DNA of 64,000 nucleotides from Candidatus Nitrotoga arctica (GCF_918378365.1 NZ_OU912926.1:186001-250000), one strand, 5' to 3'; shown: positions 47,095 to 57,646, numbered from the stretch's first letter. The notes: generated by a model not told the origin, from the letters alone. A program made the numbers and translations.

Positions 47095-48771
47095 ATGAGC
47101 AGTCACACACAAGCACCCATTCCCCACTTCATCCGCAATATTATTGAGGCCGATCTGGCGAGTGGTAAACATACCGATATTGTCACACGCTTCCCACCGG
47201 AGCCAAATGGATATCTTCATATTGGCCATGCCAAGTCAATTTGCCTGAATTTTGGTTTGGCACTCGACTATCAAGGCCACTGCAATTTGCGCTTTGACGA
47301 CACTAATCCAGAAAAGGAAAGTGAGGAATATGCACGTGCTATTCAGGAGGACGTTCAATGGCTGGGCTTTCAATGGCATGGTGAAGTGCGATGGGCGTCT
47401 GATTACTTTGAACAGCTTTACGGCTTTGCAGTCGAGTTGATTAAGCAGGGCAAGGCTTATGTGGATGATTTGAGTGCTGAGGAGATGCGCGAGTATCGCG
47501 GCACGCTCACTCATCCGGGCAAACCCAGTCCGTACCGCGAGCGCTCTGTAGCTGAAAACCTGGATCTGTTTCAGCGCATGCGCGCAGGTGAGTTTGTCGA
47601 TGGCGCCAAGGTGCTGCGCGCTAAGATCGACATGGCTTCTGGCAATATCAACTTGCGCGACCCGGCGATTTACCGCATTCGTCGCGCGCATCACATTCGC
47701 ACGGGTGATGTTTGGTGCATCTACCCGATGTATGACTACACTCACTGTATTTCCGATGCGCTGGAATGCATTACTCACTCGCTATGTACGCTGGAGTTTG
47801 AAGACCACCGTCCCTTATATGACTGGGTGCTGGATCAGTTGGCTGTACCGTCTCATCCCCGACAAATTGAGTTCTCGCGTCTAGAATTACGCTACACCAT
47901 AACCAGCAAGCGCAAGCTGTTGCAACTTGTTACCGAGCAACATGTATCCGGCTGGGATGATCCTCGTATGCCGACCATTATCGGTATGCGCAGACGCGGA
48001 TACACACCGCAGGGCATACGCGAATTTACGCGCAGGATTGGTATTTCCAAGAGCGAAAACGTGGTTGACATGGCTGTGCTGGAGGGCTGCATCCGCGAAG
48101 ATTTAGAGGCGCGTGCGGCGCGCGTGATGGCGGTAGTTAAACCACTGAAAGTCACCATCAGCAATTTTGTGGCGGGCGAGAGCCAATCACGCGAAGCTGG
48201 CTTTCATCCTGAGCACCCAGAATTCGGTAGCCGCATGGTGCCGTTCAGCAAAGAGATTTGGATTGAGGTTGACGACTTTACCGAGAACCCGCCCGCTGGC
48301 TGGCAGCGTTTGACACCCGGTGGTGAAGTGCGCTTGCGCTACAGTTATGTGATGCGCTGTGATGAAGTTGTAAAGGATGTTGCGGGTAACGTAATCGAAC
48401 TGCGCTGCTCTATTGATCAAGATACGCTGGGCAAAAACCCGGCAGGGCGCAAGGTGAAGGGCGTGATCCACTGGCTGTCCGCAGAACATGCACTACCTGC
48501 GGAAATTCGTTTGTATGATCGCTTGTTCACGGTGCCGGAACCCGACAGCGATAAGACGCGTGATTTTTGTGAATTCATCAACCCAGCGTCGCTGACTGTA
48601 GTGCAGGGTTGGGTCGAGCCTGCCGTGCGTGACGCGGCACCTGAAACACATTACCAGTTTGAGCGTCTTGGATATTTTTGCACCGATCGACATGAGCACC
48701 AATCTGGTGGAAAACTGACGTTCAATCGCACCGTGACCCTCAAAGATTCGTGGACAAAAGACCAGGGTTAA
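47095..48771 (+). CDS. glnS: glutaminyl-tRNA synthetase
   Basis: GlnRS charges tRNA-Gln. The class I motifs are [24 protein letters not shown] (HIGH) and [11 protein letters not shown] (MSK-like loop). The acceptor region is [16 protein letters not shown] and the C-terminal beta-barrels include [14 protein letters not shown] and [23 protein letters not shown]. The ATG at 47095 gives [22 protein letters not shown], the normal start. Length 558 residues. Confidence 0.96.
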   Translation: MSSHTQAPIPHFIRNIIEADLASGKHTDIVTRFPPEPNGYLHIGHAKSICLNFGLALDYQGHCNLRFDDTNPEKESEEYARAIQEDVQWLGFQWHGEVRWASDYFEQLYGFAVELIKQGKAYVDDLSAEEMREYRGTLTHPGKPSPYRERSVAENLDLFQRMRAGEFVDGAKVLRAKIDMASGNINLRDPAIYRIRRAHHIRTGDVWCIYPMYDYTHCISDALECITHSLCTLEFEDHRPLYDWVLDQLAVPSHPRQIEFSRLELRYTITSKRKLLQLVTEQHVSGWDDPRMPTIIGMRRRGYTPQGIREFTRRIGISKSENVVDMAVLEGCIREDLEARAARVMAVVKPLKVTISNFVAGESQSREAGFHPEHPEFGSRMVPFSKEIWIEVDDFTENPPAGWQRLTPGGEVRLRYSYVMRCDEVVKDVAGNVIELRCSIDQDTLGKNPAGRKVKGVIHWLSAEHALPAEIRLYDRLFTVPEPDSDKTRDFCEFINPASLTVVQGWVEPAVRDAAPETHYQFERLGYFCTDRHEHQSGGKLTFNRTVTLKDSWTKDQG

Positions 48772-48784
48772 GCAGGAGGCATCA

Positions 48785-49231
48785 ATGTATACGCGTATGG
48801 TAGTGGCGGTCGATGGGAGCGAAACTTCCGGTAAGGCGTTAGACGAAGCAATCAAGCTGGCTCGAGAAATGAGCTCTATAATTTTGCTGCTGCATGTGTG
48901 TGAAGAAATGCCCATCATGTGGGAGCCAGACGGTATGAATATGATCCTGATGCAAAATAGTTTGAAAGCGGTTTCAGATGCAGGTAAGGAATTGCTGGAA
49001 AAGCATAGAAGACAGCTTGCAGCGCAAGGCATAACGGTCGAAACGAAATTGGTTGAGACCTATGGCGGCCGCATCGGTAGCGTCATAGCAGAGGAGGCTC
49101 AGAAATGGAATGCCGATTTGCTGGTGGTGGGCACGCACGGTCGCAAGGGTATTGCACATTTACTGATGGGTAGTGTGGCAGAAGGTGTAACCCGTTCGGC
49201 ATCCATGCCGGTGTTGCTGGTGCGAAGATAG
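48785..49231 (+). CDS. universal stress protein, UspA family
   Basis: The 148-residue protein begins YTRMVVAVDGSETSGKALDEA and ends with the ATP-binding signature VVGTHGRKGIAHLLMGSVAEGVTRSASMPVLLV (G-x2-G-x9-G-S/T). The nucleotide-binding kind may act in stress or energy signalling. It lies 13 bp after glnS, with a good ribosome binding site (AGCAGGAGGCATCA). Confidence 0.9.
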   Translation: MYTRMVVAVDGSETSGKALDEAIKLAREMSSIILLLHVCEEMPIMWEPDGMNMILMQNSLKAVSDAGKELLEKHRRQLAAQGITVETKLVETYGGRIGSVIAEEAQKWNADLLVVGTHGRKGIAHLLMGSVAEGVTRSASMPVLLVRR

Positions 49232-49260
49232 TTGAAAAAAGTTTGCTCTAAAGGTTTTTG

Positions 49261-50700
49261 ATGCTGAAAATTTACAATACTCTCACCCGCGACAAGCAGG
49301 ATTTTATTCCCATCGAACCCGGCAAGGTTCGAATGTATGTATGCGGCATGACGGTGTATGACTATTGCCATCTCGGTCATGCGCGGGTAATGGTGGTGTT
49401 TGACATGGTATATCGCTGGCTTAAGGCGAGCGGGCTGGACGTAACCTATGTGCGTAATATCACCGACATTGACGATAAGATTATTAAGCGTGCGGTGGAG
49501 AATGATGAATCTATCCATACGCTCACGCAGCGTTTCATTGATGCGATGCATGATGATGAACATGCATTGGGCATCTTGCCACCGGATTTTGAACCACGAG
49601 CCACTCAATACATACCGCAAATGCTGGACATGATCGCCAAGCTGGAAGTTAATGGATTAGCCTATCAAGCAGCTGATGGAGATATGAACTATGCGGTGCG
49701 CAAATTTGCCAATTACGGCAAATTATCTGGCAAAACACTGGCGGATTTGCGTGCCGGCGAGCGTGTGGAGGTGAATGATGGCAAGCTTGATCCGCTCGAT
49801 TTCGTACTGTGGAAACATGCCAAAGATAGCGAGCCTGACGAAGTGAAATTGGATTCCCCGTGGGGGAAAGGGCGACCTGGTTGGCATATTGAATGTTCGG
49901 CGATGAGCCTGGCAACGTTGGGTAAACATTTCGACATTCACGGTGGGGGGGCCGACTTACAGTTTCCGCATCACGAAAATGAGATTGCTCAAAGTGAGGG
50001 CGCACATCAGTGCAAGTATGTAAATGTCTGGATGCACAATGGCTTCGTGCGCGTAGACAATGAAAAGATGTCGAAAAGCCTCGGTAATTTCTTCACTATC
50101 CGCGAGGTGCTGAATAAATATGATGCCGAAGTGGTGCGCTTCTTTATCCTGCGCGCGCACTACCGCAGCCAGCTGAATTATTCGGATGCACATCTGGACG
50201 ATGCCAAGCAGTCATTGAACCGCCTGTACACGGCATTAGGAAAAATTGCTGTGCCTATCGAAACGAATTCAATCGATTGGAACGAACCCTACTCACAACG
50301 TTTTAAAACGGCAATGGACGATGATTTCAACACGCCTGAAGCGATGGCAGTCCTCTTCGATCTGGCAAATGAGGTGAATCGCAGCCAATCGGTAGAAGCT
50401 GCGAAGAACCTTAAGATGTTAGGTGAAGTGCTTGGCTTATTGCAGTGGAATCCTGATGTTTATCTGCAAGGAAGGCATCGTCATAACACGGCCATCCAAT
50501 TGACTACAGCTGTTAAATTGACTACAGCCACTTTTTCAATGACTGCAGCTCCTATAGATGTCGAGGCTCTAATTGCCGAACGAACTGTCGCCAAGCAATC
50601 CAAAAATTTCGCTGAATCTGACCGTATCCGTAAGGAGTTATTAGAGGCGGGAATTATATTGGAAGACTATGCGTCCGGTACCACTTGGCGACGAGCGTAG
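49261..50700 (+). CDS. cysS: cysteinyl-tRNA synthetase
   Basis: CysRS charges tRNA-Cys with a Zn-assisted active site. Motifs are [27 protein letters not shown] (HIGH as HLGH), [14 protein letters not shown] and [20 protein letters not shown] (zinc ligands), and [12 protein letters not shown] (KMSKS). Near the C-terminus (about 405-425) lies an unusual linker with two TT-x-A units ([18 protein letters not shown]) not typical of the family. Length 479 residues. The ATG at 49261 is chosen. Confidence 0.95.
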   Translation: MLKIYNTLTRDKQDFIPIEPGKVRMYVCGMTVYDYCHLGHARVMVVFDMVYRWLKASGLDVTYVRNITDIDDKIIKRAVENDESIHTLTQRFIDAMHDDEHALGILPPDFEPRATQYIPQMLDMIAKLEVNGLAYQAADGDMNYAVRKFANYGKLSGKTLADLRAGERVEVNDGKLDPLDFVLWKHAKDSEPDEVKLDSPWGKGRPGWHIECSAMSLATLGKHFDIHGGGADLQFPHHENEIAQSEGAHQCKYVNVWMHNGFVRVDNEKMSKSLGNFFTIREVLNKYDAEVVRFFILRAHYRSQLNYSDAHLDDAKQSLNRLYTALGKIAVPIETNSIDWNEPYSQRFKTAMDDDFNTPEAMAVLFDLANEVNRSQSVEAAKNLKMLGEVLGLLQWNPDVYLQGRHRHNTAIQLTTAVKLTTATFSMTAAPIDVEALIAERTVAKQSKNFAESDRIRKELLEAGIILEDYASGTTWRRA

Positions 50701-51227
50701 GCAGGAATTGGATCGAGAATAATGATTCATAGACGTGTCTTTCATAATTTCAAAAAAGCGCCCCCACAGTATTTCAATATTTTGTGAATAGTTATTCATG
50801 TCAAAAGTGCTGTCTCATTAGAACTGAATGTCTAAATTTGAGTGAAACAAAAAAGTAGCGTTTTTAAATATTGAGCATGAAATTTTGAATGCTGCGCTCG
50901 CGGCATACCGCTTTACACTCGCGGAAATCATACGATCGAGTTTTAGCAGTATCCACCGAAATGAAGATGTTCAACCAAAATATCTTTTAGACATAAAACC
51001 CTTTATAGATTAAATAACACTCCCATGGATCGATTTGGAACTTTAAATAAATCAATGGTATTCGTTTCAGACGAAAAATCTGTGTTTAAAAATTTCATTA
51101 GCCAAAAATTAAGGAATTTTCTTATTTACTTTTTATATTTTCCATCCTACTATTTGCATTGTAGGAATGCGGTGACTTTCGCCCCTGCTCAACTATCCTC
51201 ATAAATTTTTTATTTAAGGAGCTAATC
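50701..51227. other. 527-bp AT-rich stretch without a recognised gene
   Basis: No supported ORF or RNA gene is present. A small hairpin (TCCTAC ... GTAGGA, about 51144-51165) lies 60 bp before the next gene, and AAGGAG at about 51218 is that gene's ribosome binding site. The rest is AT-rich with stops in all frames. Confidence 0.5.
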
Positions 51228-51509
51228 ATGAATAAAGTTATTATTAATTTTGCTATTGTTTCCTGTTTTGCATTAGGAGCGACGTTAGCGCACGCTGATA
51301 ACGGCAAAGCGGGAAAGAGCGTTAATTATTATCAAGCATATGATCCGCATGGTGTTGCGCAAACTGGCCCTGGAGGCGCTCAGGGGGTTATGCATCCTAA
51401 ACATCCTATTCAAATGCAGTCCGATGAGGGAGTCGCTTCTCCTAATGCGCCTACACCCCCAATTAAAGAGATGAATGATCCAGGGCATAGAAAAGTAGAC
51501 GGCGCATAA
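51228..51509 (+). CDS. small secreted protein of unknown function
   Basis: The 93-residue protein has a clear Sec signal (FAIVSCFALGATLAHA) and a strong ribosome binding site (TTAAGGAGCTAATC). The mature part of about 69 residues is rich in Gly, Pro, His and Gln (YDPHGVAQTGPGGAQG, MHPKHPIQMQ, NAPTPPIKEMND) and has no Cys. It looks unstructured. I recognise no family. A hairpin follows at 51550. Confidence 0.72.
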   Translation: MNKVIINFAIVSCFALGATLAHADNGKAGKSVNYYQAYDPHGVAQTGPGGAQGVMHPKHPIQMQSDEGVASPNAPTPPIKEMNDPGHRKVDGA

Positions 51510-51549
51510 GCTGAAAAAGTTGATGCCGAAAGTTTGTACATCAGGTCGT

Positions 51550-51575
51550 GCCCTCCCATAACATATAGGGAGGGC
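51550..51575 (+). terminator. hairpin, possible terminator of the small secreted gene
   Basis: GCCCTCCC, a 10-nt loop and GGGAGGGC form a perfect 8-bp GC stem 40 bp after the stop. It is followed by TCAATAAAACT rather than a T-tract, so termination would be weak or the hairpin protects the 3' end. Confidence 0.5.
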
Positions 51576-52179
51576 TCAATAAAACTGATAGCTCGAAGTA
51601 CAATGCCCTAATAAACTATCCAGACTGTAAGAAATCGTCTCCCTGCTACTCTAGATCTTGCGTCCAGTGTTCGGATCCAGCCCACCGTTTAGCTCTGCTA
51701 AACAAAACAGCAAAAAAACTATCGTTGGTCCGAAATTATTCGACCACTACAGTTGAATTTAGTCTATGAAATAAATAGAAGTACAGTATTTTCATCATAT
51801 CCCATTAGAAGTGTTTCGCATCTTCCGCAAGATTCCAGATTGTTTCGTTCACTGTTACAGGTTGATTTGAAGTGGACGTGCGTCCCCGGTTTTAATTTGC
51901 CACTTAAATTCACTTACGAAAGTTACCCTTCAGCGTTGAGTCTGCCCGTGGATGCTGGATTGAATTAGCATAACTTTAAATTTTTGCGAAAATTTAAAGA
52001 TTACGAATTGCAATTGACCATGTAGAAACGCATATAGGTACTGTTGAATGATATTATTCGGTGCATGATTGCAGTATTCGCAATGCACAAAACCATGATT
52101 AAAAAATTCGCAATATAAAAATTAATAGGTATCAAAAATGATTCAACCTACACCACAACACGAACAGGAGAACAAAACC
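51576..52179. other. 604-bp stretch without a supported gene
   Basis: Stops occur often in all frames. A 71-codon frame from a TTG at 51753 has no ribosome binding site and no recognisable content, so it is not called. The last part (from about 52138) holds an in-frame ATG and the ribosome binding site of the next gene. Confidence 0.45.
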
Positions 52180-52590
52180 ATGACATTTGTGAATGAATAC
52201 GTCCCAGAGGAGGACATTAAGAAATACGGATTAGAGGAAATTAACCAGTGTTATGGCAAAGCAAATGTGCGGCCTGATTGGACTATTGATCGTGAAAATG
52301 ACATCTATCTTCGATGGATCATGTCAGGCGAAGACGAATTCCGGAATCAGCACGACTTCACCTTTTACTGGAAAGGAACATTGATATTTGTCCGGCTTCG
52401 GATTAGCAATGGAAAAGTACTGGGTTCCAGAGGTTGGGCAAACTGGAGGCTGGTTATAATGAATCTGCCAGAAGAGTTACAGGAAAAAAAACCGGAGATC
52501 ATTACTGACTTGAAAGCAGCTCTGACGGTTTATAAAGATTTCGGGGTTTATTCGACCTTGGTGGAACACACTGCTTCTTTTGAATTCTAA
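52180..52590 (+). CDS. conserved-looking cytoplasmic protein of unknown function
   Basis: The 136-residue protein has no signal or membrane span. The ATG at 52180 is preceded by CAGGAGAACAAAACC, a better site than the in-frame ATG at 52138. It reads TFVNEYVPEEDIKKYGLEEI, DIYLRWIMSGEDEFRNQHDFTFYWKG and NWRLVIMNLPEELQEKKPEI. The mix of Trp, Tyr and acidic residues looks like a folded alpha/beta protein. I recognise no family. Confidence 0.7.
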   Translation: MTFVNEYVPEEDIKKYGLEEINQCYGKANVRPDWTIDRENDIYLRWIMSGEDEFRNQHDFTFYWKGTLIFVRLRISNGKVLGSRGWANWRLVIMNLPEELQEKKPEIITDLKAALTVYKDFGVYSTLVEHTASFEF

Positions 52591-52892
52591 GGCAGCGCTA
52601 ATTAATTCGCGTTTCAGAATTTCACACAGTTAAGAATCAATTTGTTACGCGCGCAATTCCGAGAAATTTTGAATTAATCAGCTTCTCCCTAAAAACTACA
52701 GTCGATGGCTATGTAATTGCGATTTGACATGACGGCATTCCAAAGCACATAAAAAATATGGCAGTATGTAGTAAGTGCTTTTTATTTGATCCGAAGAAAA
52801 ACTTGCTTGGCCTGGCTTCACTCAGGGTATAAAGCAACACGGTATTGGCTCCATAAAAATAAATACTTATATCGAAACCGCGCGCCACTTTT
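52591..52892. other. 302-bp stretch, nothing recognised
   Basis: The stretch separates the unknown gene and the end of the yggU-type gene. No RNA gene, repeat or convincing terminator is visible. Confidence 0.45.
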
Positions 52893-53195
52893 TTATTTCG
52901 TTTTGGACAAATTTTTAGAAGTAAGTAGACTCTCCGGTTCTAATGTGCTGCTATTTACCAGCACTACTTTATGGCGTGACAGTGCCCCTTGCTTTAGCTC
53001 GACGTTGCGTAGTGGAACATTAAAGCTATCAGCAATGAAGCGCAGCAGCGCTTCATTGGCACGTCCCTCAATGGGTGGAGCGGCTAGGCGAATCTTCAGT
53101 GCATCGCCATGCAAACCAATCACCTTACTGCTTTTGGCACCTGGTTGAACATATAGCATCAACGTAATGACATTTTCTTTGTGGTGATACCACAC
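52893..53195 (-). CDS. yggU: DUF167 family protein (YggU type)
   Basis: The roughly 100-residue protein carries the DUF167 core LYVQPGAKSSKVIGLHGDALKIRLAAPPIEGRANEALLRFIAD and VELKQGALSRHKVVLV. A GTG 2 bp after the yggT stop gives MWYHHKENVITL, the usual N-terminus; a longer frame reaches 53261 inside yggT. The C-terminal tail (SSTLEPESLLTSKNLSKTK) is a little long. The family's role is unknown. Confidence 0.85.
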   Translation of the reverse strand: MWYHHKENVITLMLYVQPGAKSSKVIGLHGDALKIRLAAPPIEGRANEALLRFIADSFNVPLRNVELKQGALSRHKVVLVNSSTLEPESLLTSKNLSKTK

Positions 53196-53197
53196 GT

Positions 53198-53761
53198 TTA
53201 AAACAGGCTCAAGACTAAGTTTTCCAACCAACGCAGCGGCACAATGAGGATGAGTTGGCACACGATAAGTAATACAAGTAAGGTGAGATCTATATTACCG
53301 AAGGGTGGGATACGCCGTTGCAGGGGTAGAAGGAAAGGCTGCGTCACCGCGGCCATCAAACCAGCCATCGGTGAATGGGGGTTAAACCACGATAATAGTG
53401 CCTGAATAAACAGTGCCGCCATGAGCAAGTATAGACTGAGCTTGAGCAGCTTGACCGCTGTCCACATAAGCAGTCCGAGCACGGGGAAGTCAATAGGCAA
53501 ACCTTGTAACCAGAGCGTGGCGGCGAGATAAATCGCTTCCACCACGAAAGCCAGCAGCAAGGTGGCGATATCGAAACCACGGGCAGAAGGAATAAACCGG
53601 CGCGCTCGCAGTACCAAAAAATTGGTAATCGTCATAATGAATGCACCCAGTGGATTACGCATCGGTGCGCGTAACCATTGCAAGTGGAAGCGCAGTAGCA
53701 ATATGACAGCGAACGGCTGCAACAATGTGTCAAACAAAAATTGTAGTGCTTCACTCAGCAT
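53198..53761 (-). CDS. yggT: YggT family membrane protein
   Basis: The 187-residue protein has two YGGT repeats, each with two membrane spans (LQFLFDTLLQPFAVILLLRFHLQWLRAP, LFIQALLSWFNPHSPMAGLMAAVTQPFLLPLQRRIPPFG, IDLTLLVLLIVCQLILIVPL). YggT is part of the widespread yggS-proC-yggT-yggU neighbourhood and has a proposed role in osmotic or K+ homeostasis. It overlaps proC by 7 bp. Confidence 0.92.
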   Translation of the reverse strand: MLSEALQFLFDTLLQPFAVILLLRFHLQWLRAPMRNPLGAFIMTITNFLVLRARRFIPSARGFDIATLLLAFVVEAIYLAATLWLQGLPIDFPVLGLLMWTAVKLLKLSLYLLMAALFIQALLSWFNPHSPMAGLMAAVTQPFLLPLQRRIPPFGNIDLTLLVLLIVCQLILIVPLRWLENLVLSLF

Positions 53762-54570
53762 GGCGCACTCCCCAGTTCGTCTCCCATTTCCTTGGCACGC
53801 CTGGCCGCAGCTTGCACCGCTGTAATAATATGTTGCTTAACCGAATTGGCGTCCATGCTTAGTAGGGCGCGCTCGGTCGTGCCATTTTTGGAAGTAACGC
53901 GCGCGCGCAGCACGCTCACATCATCGCTACTGGCATCGGCAAGTTTAACTGCACCGCTGAATGTGTTAATTGCCAAATGGCGCGCCGTTTCAGCATCGAA
54001 GCCAAGTTCGCTGGCCGCCTGTTGTAGCGCCTCGATAAAATAAAACACATAGGCGGGGCCACTGCCTGACACCGCAGTAACCCCATCCATCATTTCTTCG
54101 TCTTTTAGCCATATCGTGCTACCCACCGCAGCGAGTATGGTTTGCGCTGTGTCGCACTGCACCTGGCTTACCGCCGGTAGCGCATACAAGCCAGTAATTC
54201 CACTCTGAATTAAAGCAGGCGTATTGGGCATGGCGCGCACAATGTTTTGCGAACCCAGCCAATGCGCCAGATCAGCGGCGCGAATACCGGCCGCTATCGA
54301 GATCAGTAATTGCCCAGTCAACAATGGAGCCAGACTGATTGCGACCTCGTGCAACTGCTGCGGCTTGACCGCTAATACAATTACATCACTGCCCGCCACC
54401 CCCGCTTCCAGTTCGGTTACCGCTTGCACCCCAAATTCATTGTGTAACTTGGCATGGTGGCTCACATTGATTTCCACTACGCTTACCTGCGCAGCAACAA
54501 AATTCTGTTTAAGCAAGCCGCCAATGAGTGCGGTCGCCATGTTGCCGCCCCCGATAAAACAAACTTTCAT
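53755..54570 (-). CDS. proC: pyrroline-5-carboxylate reductase
   Basis: ProC makes proline from pyrroline-5-carboxylate. The 271-residue protein has the Rossmann start MKVCFIGGGNMATALIGGLL, DVIVLAVKPQQLHEVA, RAMPNTPALIQSGITGLYA and AVSGSGPAYVFYFIEALQQA. DDVSVLRARVTSKNGTTERAL is the signature. It overlaps yggS by 4 bp. Confidence 0.95.
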   Translation of the reverse strand: MKVCFIGGGNMATALIGGLLKQNFVAAQVSVVEINVSHHAKLHNEFGVQAVTELEAGVAGSDVIVLAVKPQQLHEVAISLAPLLTGQLLISIAAGIRAADLAHWLGSQNIVRAMPNTPALIQSGITGLYALPAVSQVQCDTAQTILAAVGSTIWLKDEEMMDGVTAVSGSGPAYVFYFIEALQQAASELGFDAETARHLAINTFSGAVKLADASSDDVSVLRARVTSKNGTTERALLSMDANSVKQHIITAVQAAARRAKEMGDELGSAPC

Positions 54571-55265
54571 TGATTTCCTCCGTAATTTCTTTCGCCAAAG
54601 ATTGCCGTGCCGATGCGCACGATGGTCGCCCCTTCCAATATTGCGGCACTGAAATCATGCGACATTCCCATCGATAGAGTATCCAGTGCCAACCCTTGCG
54701 TATTGATCTGCTGCATAAGTTCGTGCAGTTTTAAAAATGGTATGCGTTGGGCTTCCATCCCTTCAGCGGGCGCAGGAATGGCCATCAACCCACGCAATTC
54801 AAGTTGTGGCAAACTCGCCACAGCCTGTGCCAGCTCCACCAATCCGCCAGGCGCTATACCGCTTTTGCTGTCTTCTCCGCTCACATTAACCTGTATACAT
54901 ACATTGAGTGGCGGCAAACTGGCTGGCCGCTGTGCTGACAGGCGTTCAGCGATCTTCAGCCTGTCAATGCTGTGTACCCATGCGAAATGCGTTGCAATGG
55001 CCCGCGTTTTATTACTCTGTACCGGCCCGATGAAATGCCACTGTAGCGGCAAGTCACGTAGCAGCTCAATTTTATCCAAGGCTTCCTGGATGTAACTTTC
55101 ACCGAAAGCGCGTTGACCGGCCTGGCACGCTTCGCGCACTGCAACAGCAGAAAATCCCTTGCTCACCGCCAGCAGCTCAATACTTTCCTTGCGTCGTTGA
55201 GCCATGTAAGCTGCCTGTGTAATAGCATGATTGACAACTTGCAAGTTGGAAGTGATCGCGGTCAT
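54567..55265 (-). CDS. yggS: PLP homeostasis protein (YggS family)
   Basis: YggS/PROSC proteins bind PLP and keep its level in balance. The 232-residue protein shows IELLAVSKGFSAVAVREACQAGQ (PLP Lys), RAFGESYIQEALDKIELL, WHFIGPVQSNKTRAIA and LDTLSMGMSHDFSAAILEGATIVRIGTAIFG. It is first in the yggS-proC-yggT-yggU operon and divergent from pilT. Confidence 0.95.
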   Translation of the reverse strand: MTAITSNLQVVNHAITQAAYMAQRRKESIELLAVSKGFSAVAVREACQAGQRAFGESYIQEALDKIELLRDLPLQWHFIGPVQSNKTRAIATHFAWVHSIDRLKIAERLSAQRPASLPPLNVCIQVNVSGEDSKSGIAPGGLVELAQAVASLPQLELRGLMAIPAPAEGMEAQRIPFLKLHELMQQINTQGLALDTLSMGMSHDFSAAILEGATIVRIGTAIFGERNYGGNQ

Positions 55266-55428
55266 AATTAACTGGTCGTTGAATCGAATGCTTCATTAAT
55301 TTTTGATGAGTGCACAGTATTTTGTTTGATAGGCATCAATGTGAAGGTGCGGTAGAGGCGCTATTAGTCGCGCCCCCTGACTTATTTTCATGCGATAGTT
55401 CAGTTCTGCGAATTAACTAGGATTATAT

Positions 55429-56472
55429 ATGGACATTACCGAACTGCTTGCTTTTGGTGTCAAAAACAAGGCTTCCGATTTGCACCTATCTGCTGGGTTG
55501 CCGCCGATGATTCGTGTGCATGGTGACATACGCAAAATCAACCTGCCAGCGATGCTACATACGGAAGTGCACGCCATGGTATATGACATCATGAACGATG
55601 GGCAGCGCAAAATTTATGAAGAAAATAAAGAAATCGATTTCTCTTTTGAGATCCCGGGACTCGCACGTTTTCGCGTAAATGCCTTTGTCCATCAGCGCGG
55701 TGCAGGTGCGGTGATGCGTACCATTCCATCTAAAATATTGACCTTGGCAGACCTCAAGGCCCCCAAAATTTTGGAGTCTATTGCCGATTATCCGCGTGGC
55801 ATGGTGTTAGTGACTGGCCCGACTGGATCGGGTAAGTCTACCACGTTGGCCGCGATGGTTAATCATCGCAATGAACATGAAATGGGGCACATCCTGACCG
55901 TGGAGGATCCGATTGAATTTGTCCACGAAAGTAAAAAGTGTTTGGTCAACCAGCGCGAAGTCGGCGCGCATACTTTGTCATTTCAAAACGCTTTACGTAG
56001 CGCATTGCGCGAAGACCCGGACATTATCCTGGTAGGTGAAATGCGCGACTTAGAAACGATACGCCTGGCCATGTCTGCGGCTGAAACCGGTCATTTGGTA
56101 TTTGGAACACTCCATACCAGTTCTGCGGCCAAGACCATCGACCGCATCATTGACGTTTTCCCCGCGGACGAAAAGGAAATGGTGCGCGCCATGCTGTCAG
56201 AATCACTGCGAGCAGTCATTTCCCAAACCTTGCTTAAAACCAAAGACGGTACCGGACGTGTGGCAGCCCATGAAATTATGATTTGCACTCCAGCTATCCG
56301 TAATCTGATTCGTGAAGCCAAGGTGCCACAGATGTATTCCTCTATCCAGACCGGGGGTGCTCTTGGAATGCAGACGCTAGACCAATGCCTGCAAGATCTG
56401 GTCAAGCGCAACGTTGTATCATCTGCAGAAGCGCGCACCAAGGCAGCTAACAAAGATACGTTTGTCGGTTAA
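55429..56472 (+). CDS. pilT: type IV pilus retraction ATPase PilT
   Basis: PilT drives pilus retraction and twitching. The 347-residue protein begins MDITELLAFGVKNKASDLHLSAGLPPMIRVHG and has the Walker A TGPTGSGKSTTLAAMV (Gly at about 130). ILTVEDPIEFVH (Asp box), LREDPDIILVGEMRDLETI (Walker B), the His box GHLVFGTLHTSSAAKTIDRIIDVFP and a C-terminal AIRNLIRE follow. pilU comes 25 bp later. Confidence 0.96.
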   Translation: MDITELLAFGVKNKASDLHLSAGLPPMIRVHGDIRKINLPAMLHTEVHAMVYDIMNDGQRKIYEENKEIDFSFEIPGLARFRVNAFVHQRGAGAVMRTIPSKILTLADLKAPKILESIADYPRGMVLVTGPTGSGKSTTLAAMVNHRNEHEMGHILTVEDPIEFVHESKKCLVNQREVGAHTLSFQNALRSALREDPDIILVGEMRDLETIRLAMSAAETGHLVFGTLHTSSAAKTIDRIIDVFPADEKEMVRAMLSESLRAVISQTLLKTKDGTGRVAAHEIMICTPAIRNLIREAKVPQMYSSIQTGGALGMQTLDQCLQDLVKRNVVSSAEARTKAANKDTFVG

Positions 56473-56497
56473 TCAGTGGGGTTATCAGGGGTTCATC

Positions 56498-57634
56498 ATG
56501 GAAAGAGATCAGGCTACCGAGCTAATGCATAATCTGTTGCGAGGGATGATTACCCAGAAGGCATCTGACCTGTTTATTACAACCGGATTCCCACCCGCAT
56601 TCAAGGTGGACGGCAAGATGACCCCCGTTTCACAACAGGTGCTGACACCGCAACACACTATGGAATTAGCGAATAGCATCATGAACGACCGCCAGGCCGC
56701 TGAATTCGAAGCGTCACACGAATGCAACTTTGCGATCAGTCCGGCTGGCATTGGTCGCTTCCGCGTTAATGTGTTTATGCAACAGCAGCGTATAGGCATG
56801 GTGTTACGCACCATCACTACGAAGATTCCCGATCTTACTCAAATGGGGATGCCAGAAGTACTAAAGGATGTGGCAATGACCAAACGTGGACTGGTCGTTC
56901 TGGTCGGTGGTACTGGCAGTGGCAAATCCACAACATTGGCAGCCATGCTTGGCTACCGTAACCAGAATACGTATGGTCACATCATTACCATCGAAGATCC
57001 GGTTGAGTTTGTGCATGAGCACATCAACTGTCTCATCACTCACCGCGAAGTTGGAGTGGACACGGATTCTTGGCAAGTCGCATTGAAAAACACGTTGCGC
57101 CAAGCGCCGGATGTCATTTTCATCGGTGAGATACGCGACCGTGAAACCATGGAATATGCTGTGACATTTGCTGAGACCGGCCATCTGTGTATGGCCACAT
57201 TACACGCCAACAGTGCGAATCAGGCACTGGATCGCATTATCAATTTCTTCCCGGAAGAGCGTCGCGAGCAATTGTTAATGGATTTATCTCTCAATATCAA
57301 GGCACTTATTTCACAGCGCCTAATCCCGCGTGTGGATGGGATAGGTCGTTCAGTGGCCATGGAAATCATGCTCAACTCACCGCTCATCTCTGATTTGATT
57401 TTTAAGGGCGAGGTGCTTGCAATCAAGGGAGTGATGTCTAAATCGCGTGAGCTTGGGATGCAGACCTTCGATCAAGCGCTGTTCGATCTGCATGAAGCCA
57501 ACCTGATCAGTTATGCAGAAGCGTTAAAGAATGCTGACTCGGTCAATGATCTGCGCCTGCGTATTAAGCTGGAAAGTCAAAGTTCCAAGGATATCGACAT
57601 AATGGCGGGGCTGGATCACTTGCAGATGACTTGA
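56498..57634 (+). CDS. pilU: type IV pilus ATPase PilU
   Basis: PilU assists PilT in forceful retraction. The 378-residue paralogue has KASDLFITTGFPPAFKVDGK, Walker A VGGTGSGKSTTLAAML (about 137), ITIEDPVEFVHEHINCLITHREVG, LRQAPDVIFIGEIRDRETMEY, GHLCMATLHANSANQALDRIINFFP and PLISDLIFKG. The ATG at 56498 is the family start. A small frame continues in phase after its stop (see 57647). Confidence 0.95.
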   Translation: MERDQATELMHNLLRGMITQKASDLFITTGFPPAFKVDGKMTPVSQQVLTPQHTMELANSIMNDRQAAEFEASHECNFAISPAGIGRFRVNVFMQQQRIGMVLRTITTKIPDLTQMGMPEVLKDVAMTKRGLVVLVGGTGSGKSTTLAAMLGYRNQNTYGHIITIEDPVEFVHEHINCLITHREVGVDTDSWQVALKNTLRQAPDVIFIGEIRDRETMEYAVTFAETGHLCMATLHANSANQALDRIINFFPEERREQLLMDLSLNIKALISQRLIPRVDGIGRSVAMEIMLNSPLISDLIFKGEVLAIKGVMSKSRELGMQTFDQALFDLHEANLISYAEALKNADSVNDLRLRIKLESQSSKDIDIMAGLDHLQMT

Positions 57635-57646
57635 TTAGCTCGTGAC

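Noticed and set aside
51753..51968. 71-codon frame from a TTG
   Set aside because: No ribosome binding site, odd composition, no recognisable segment.
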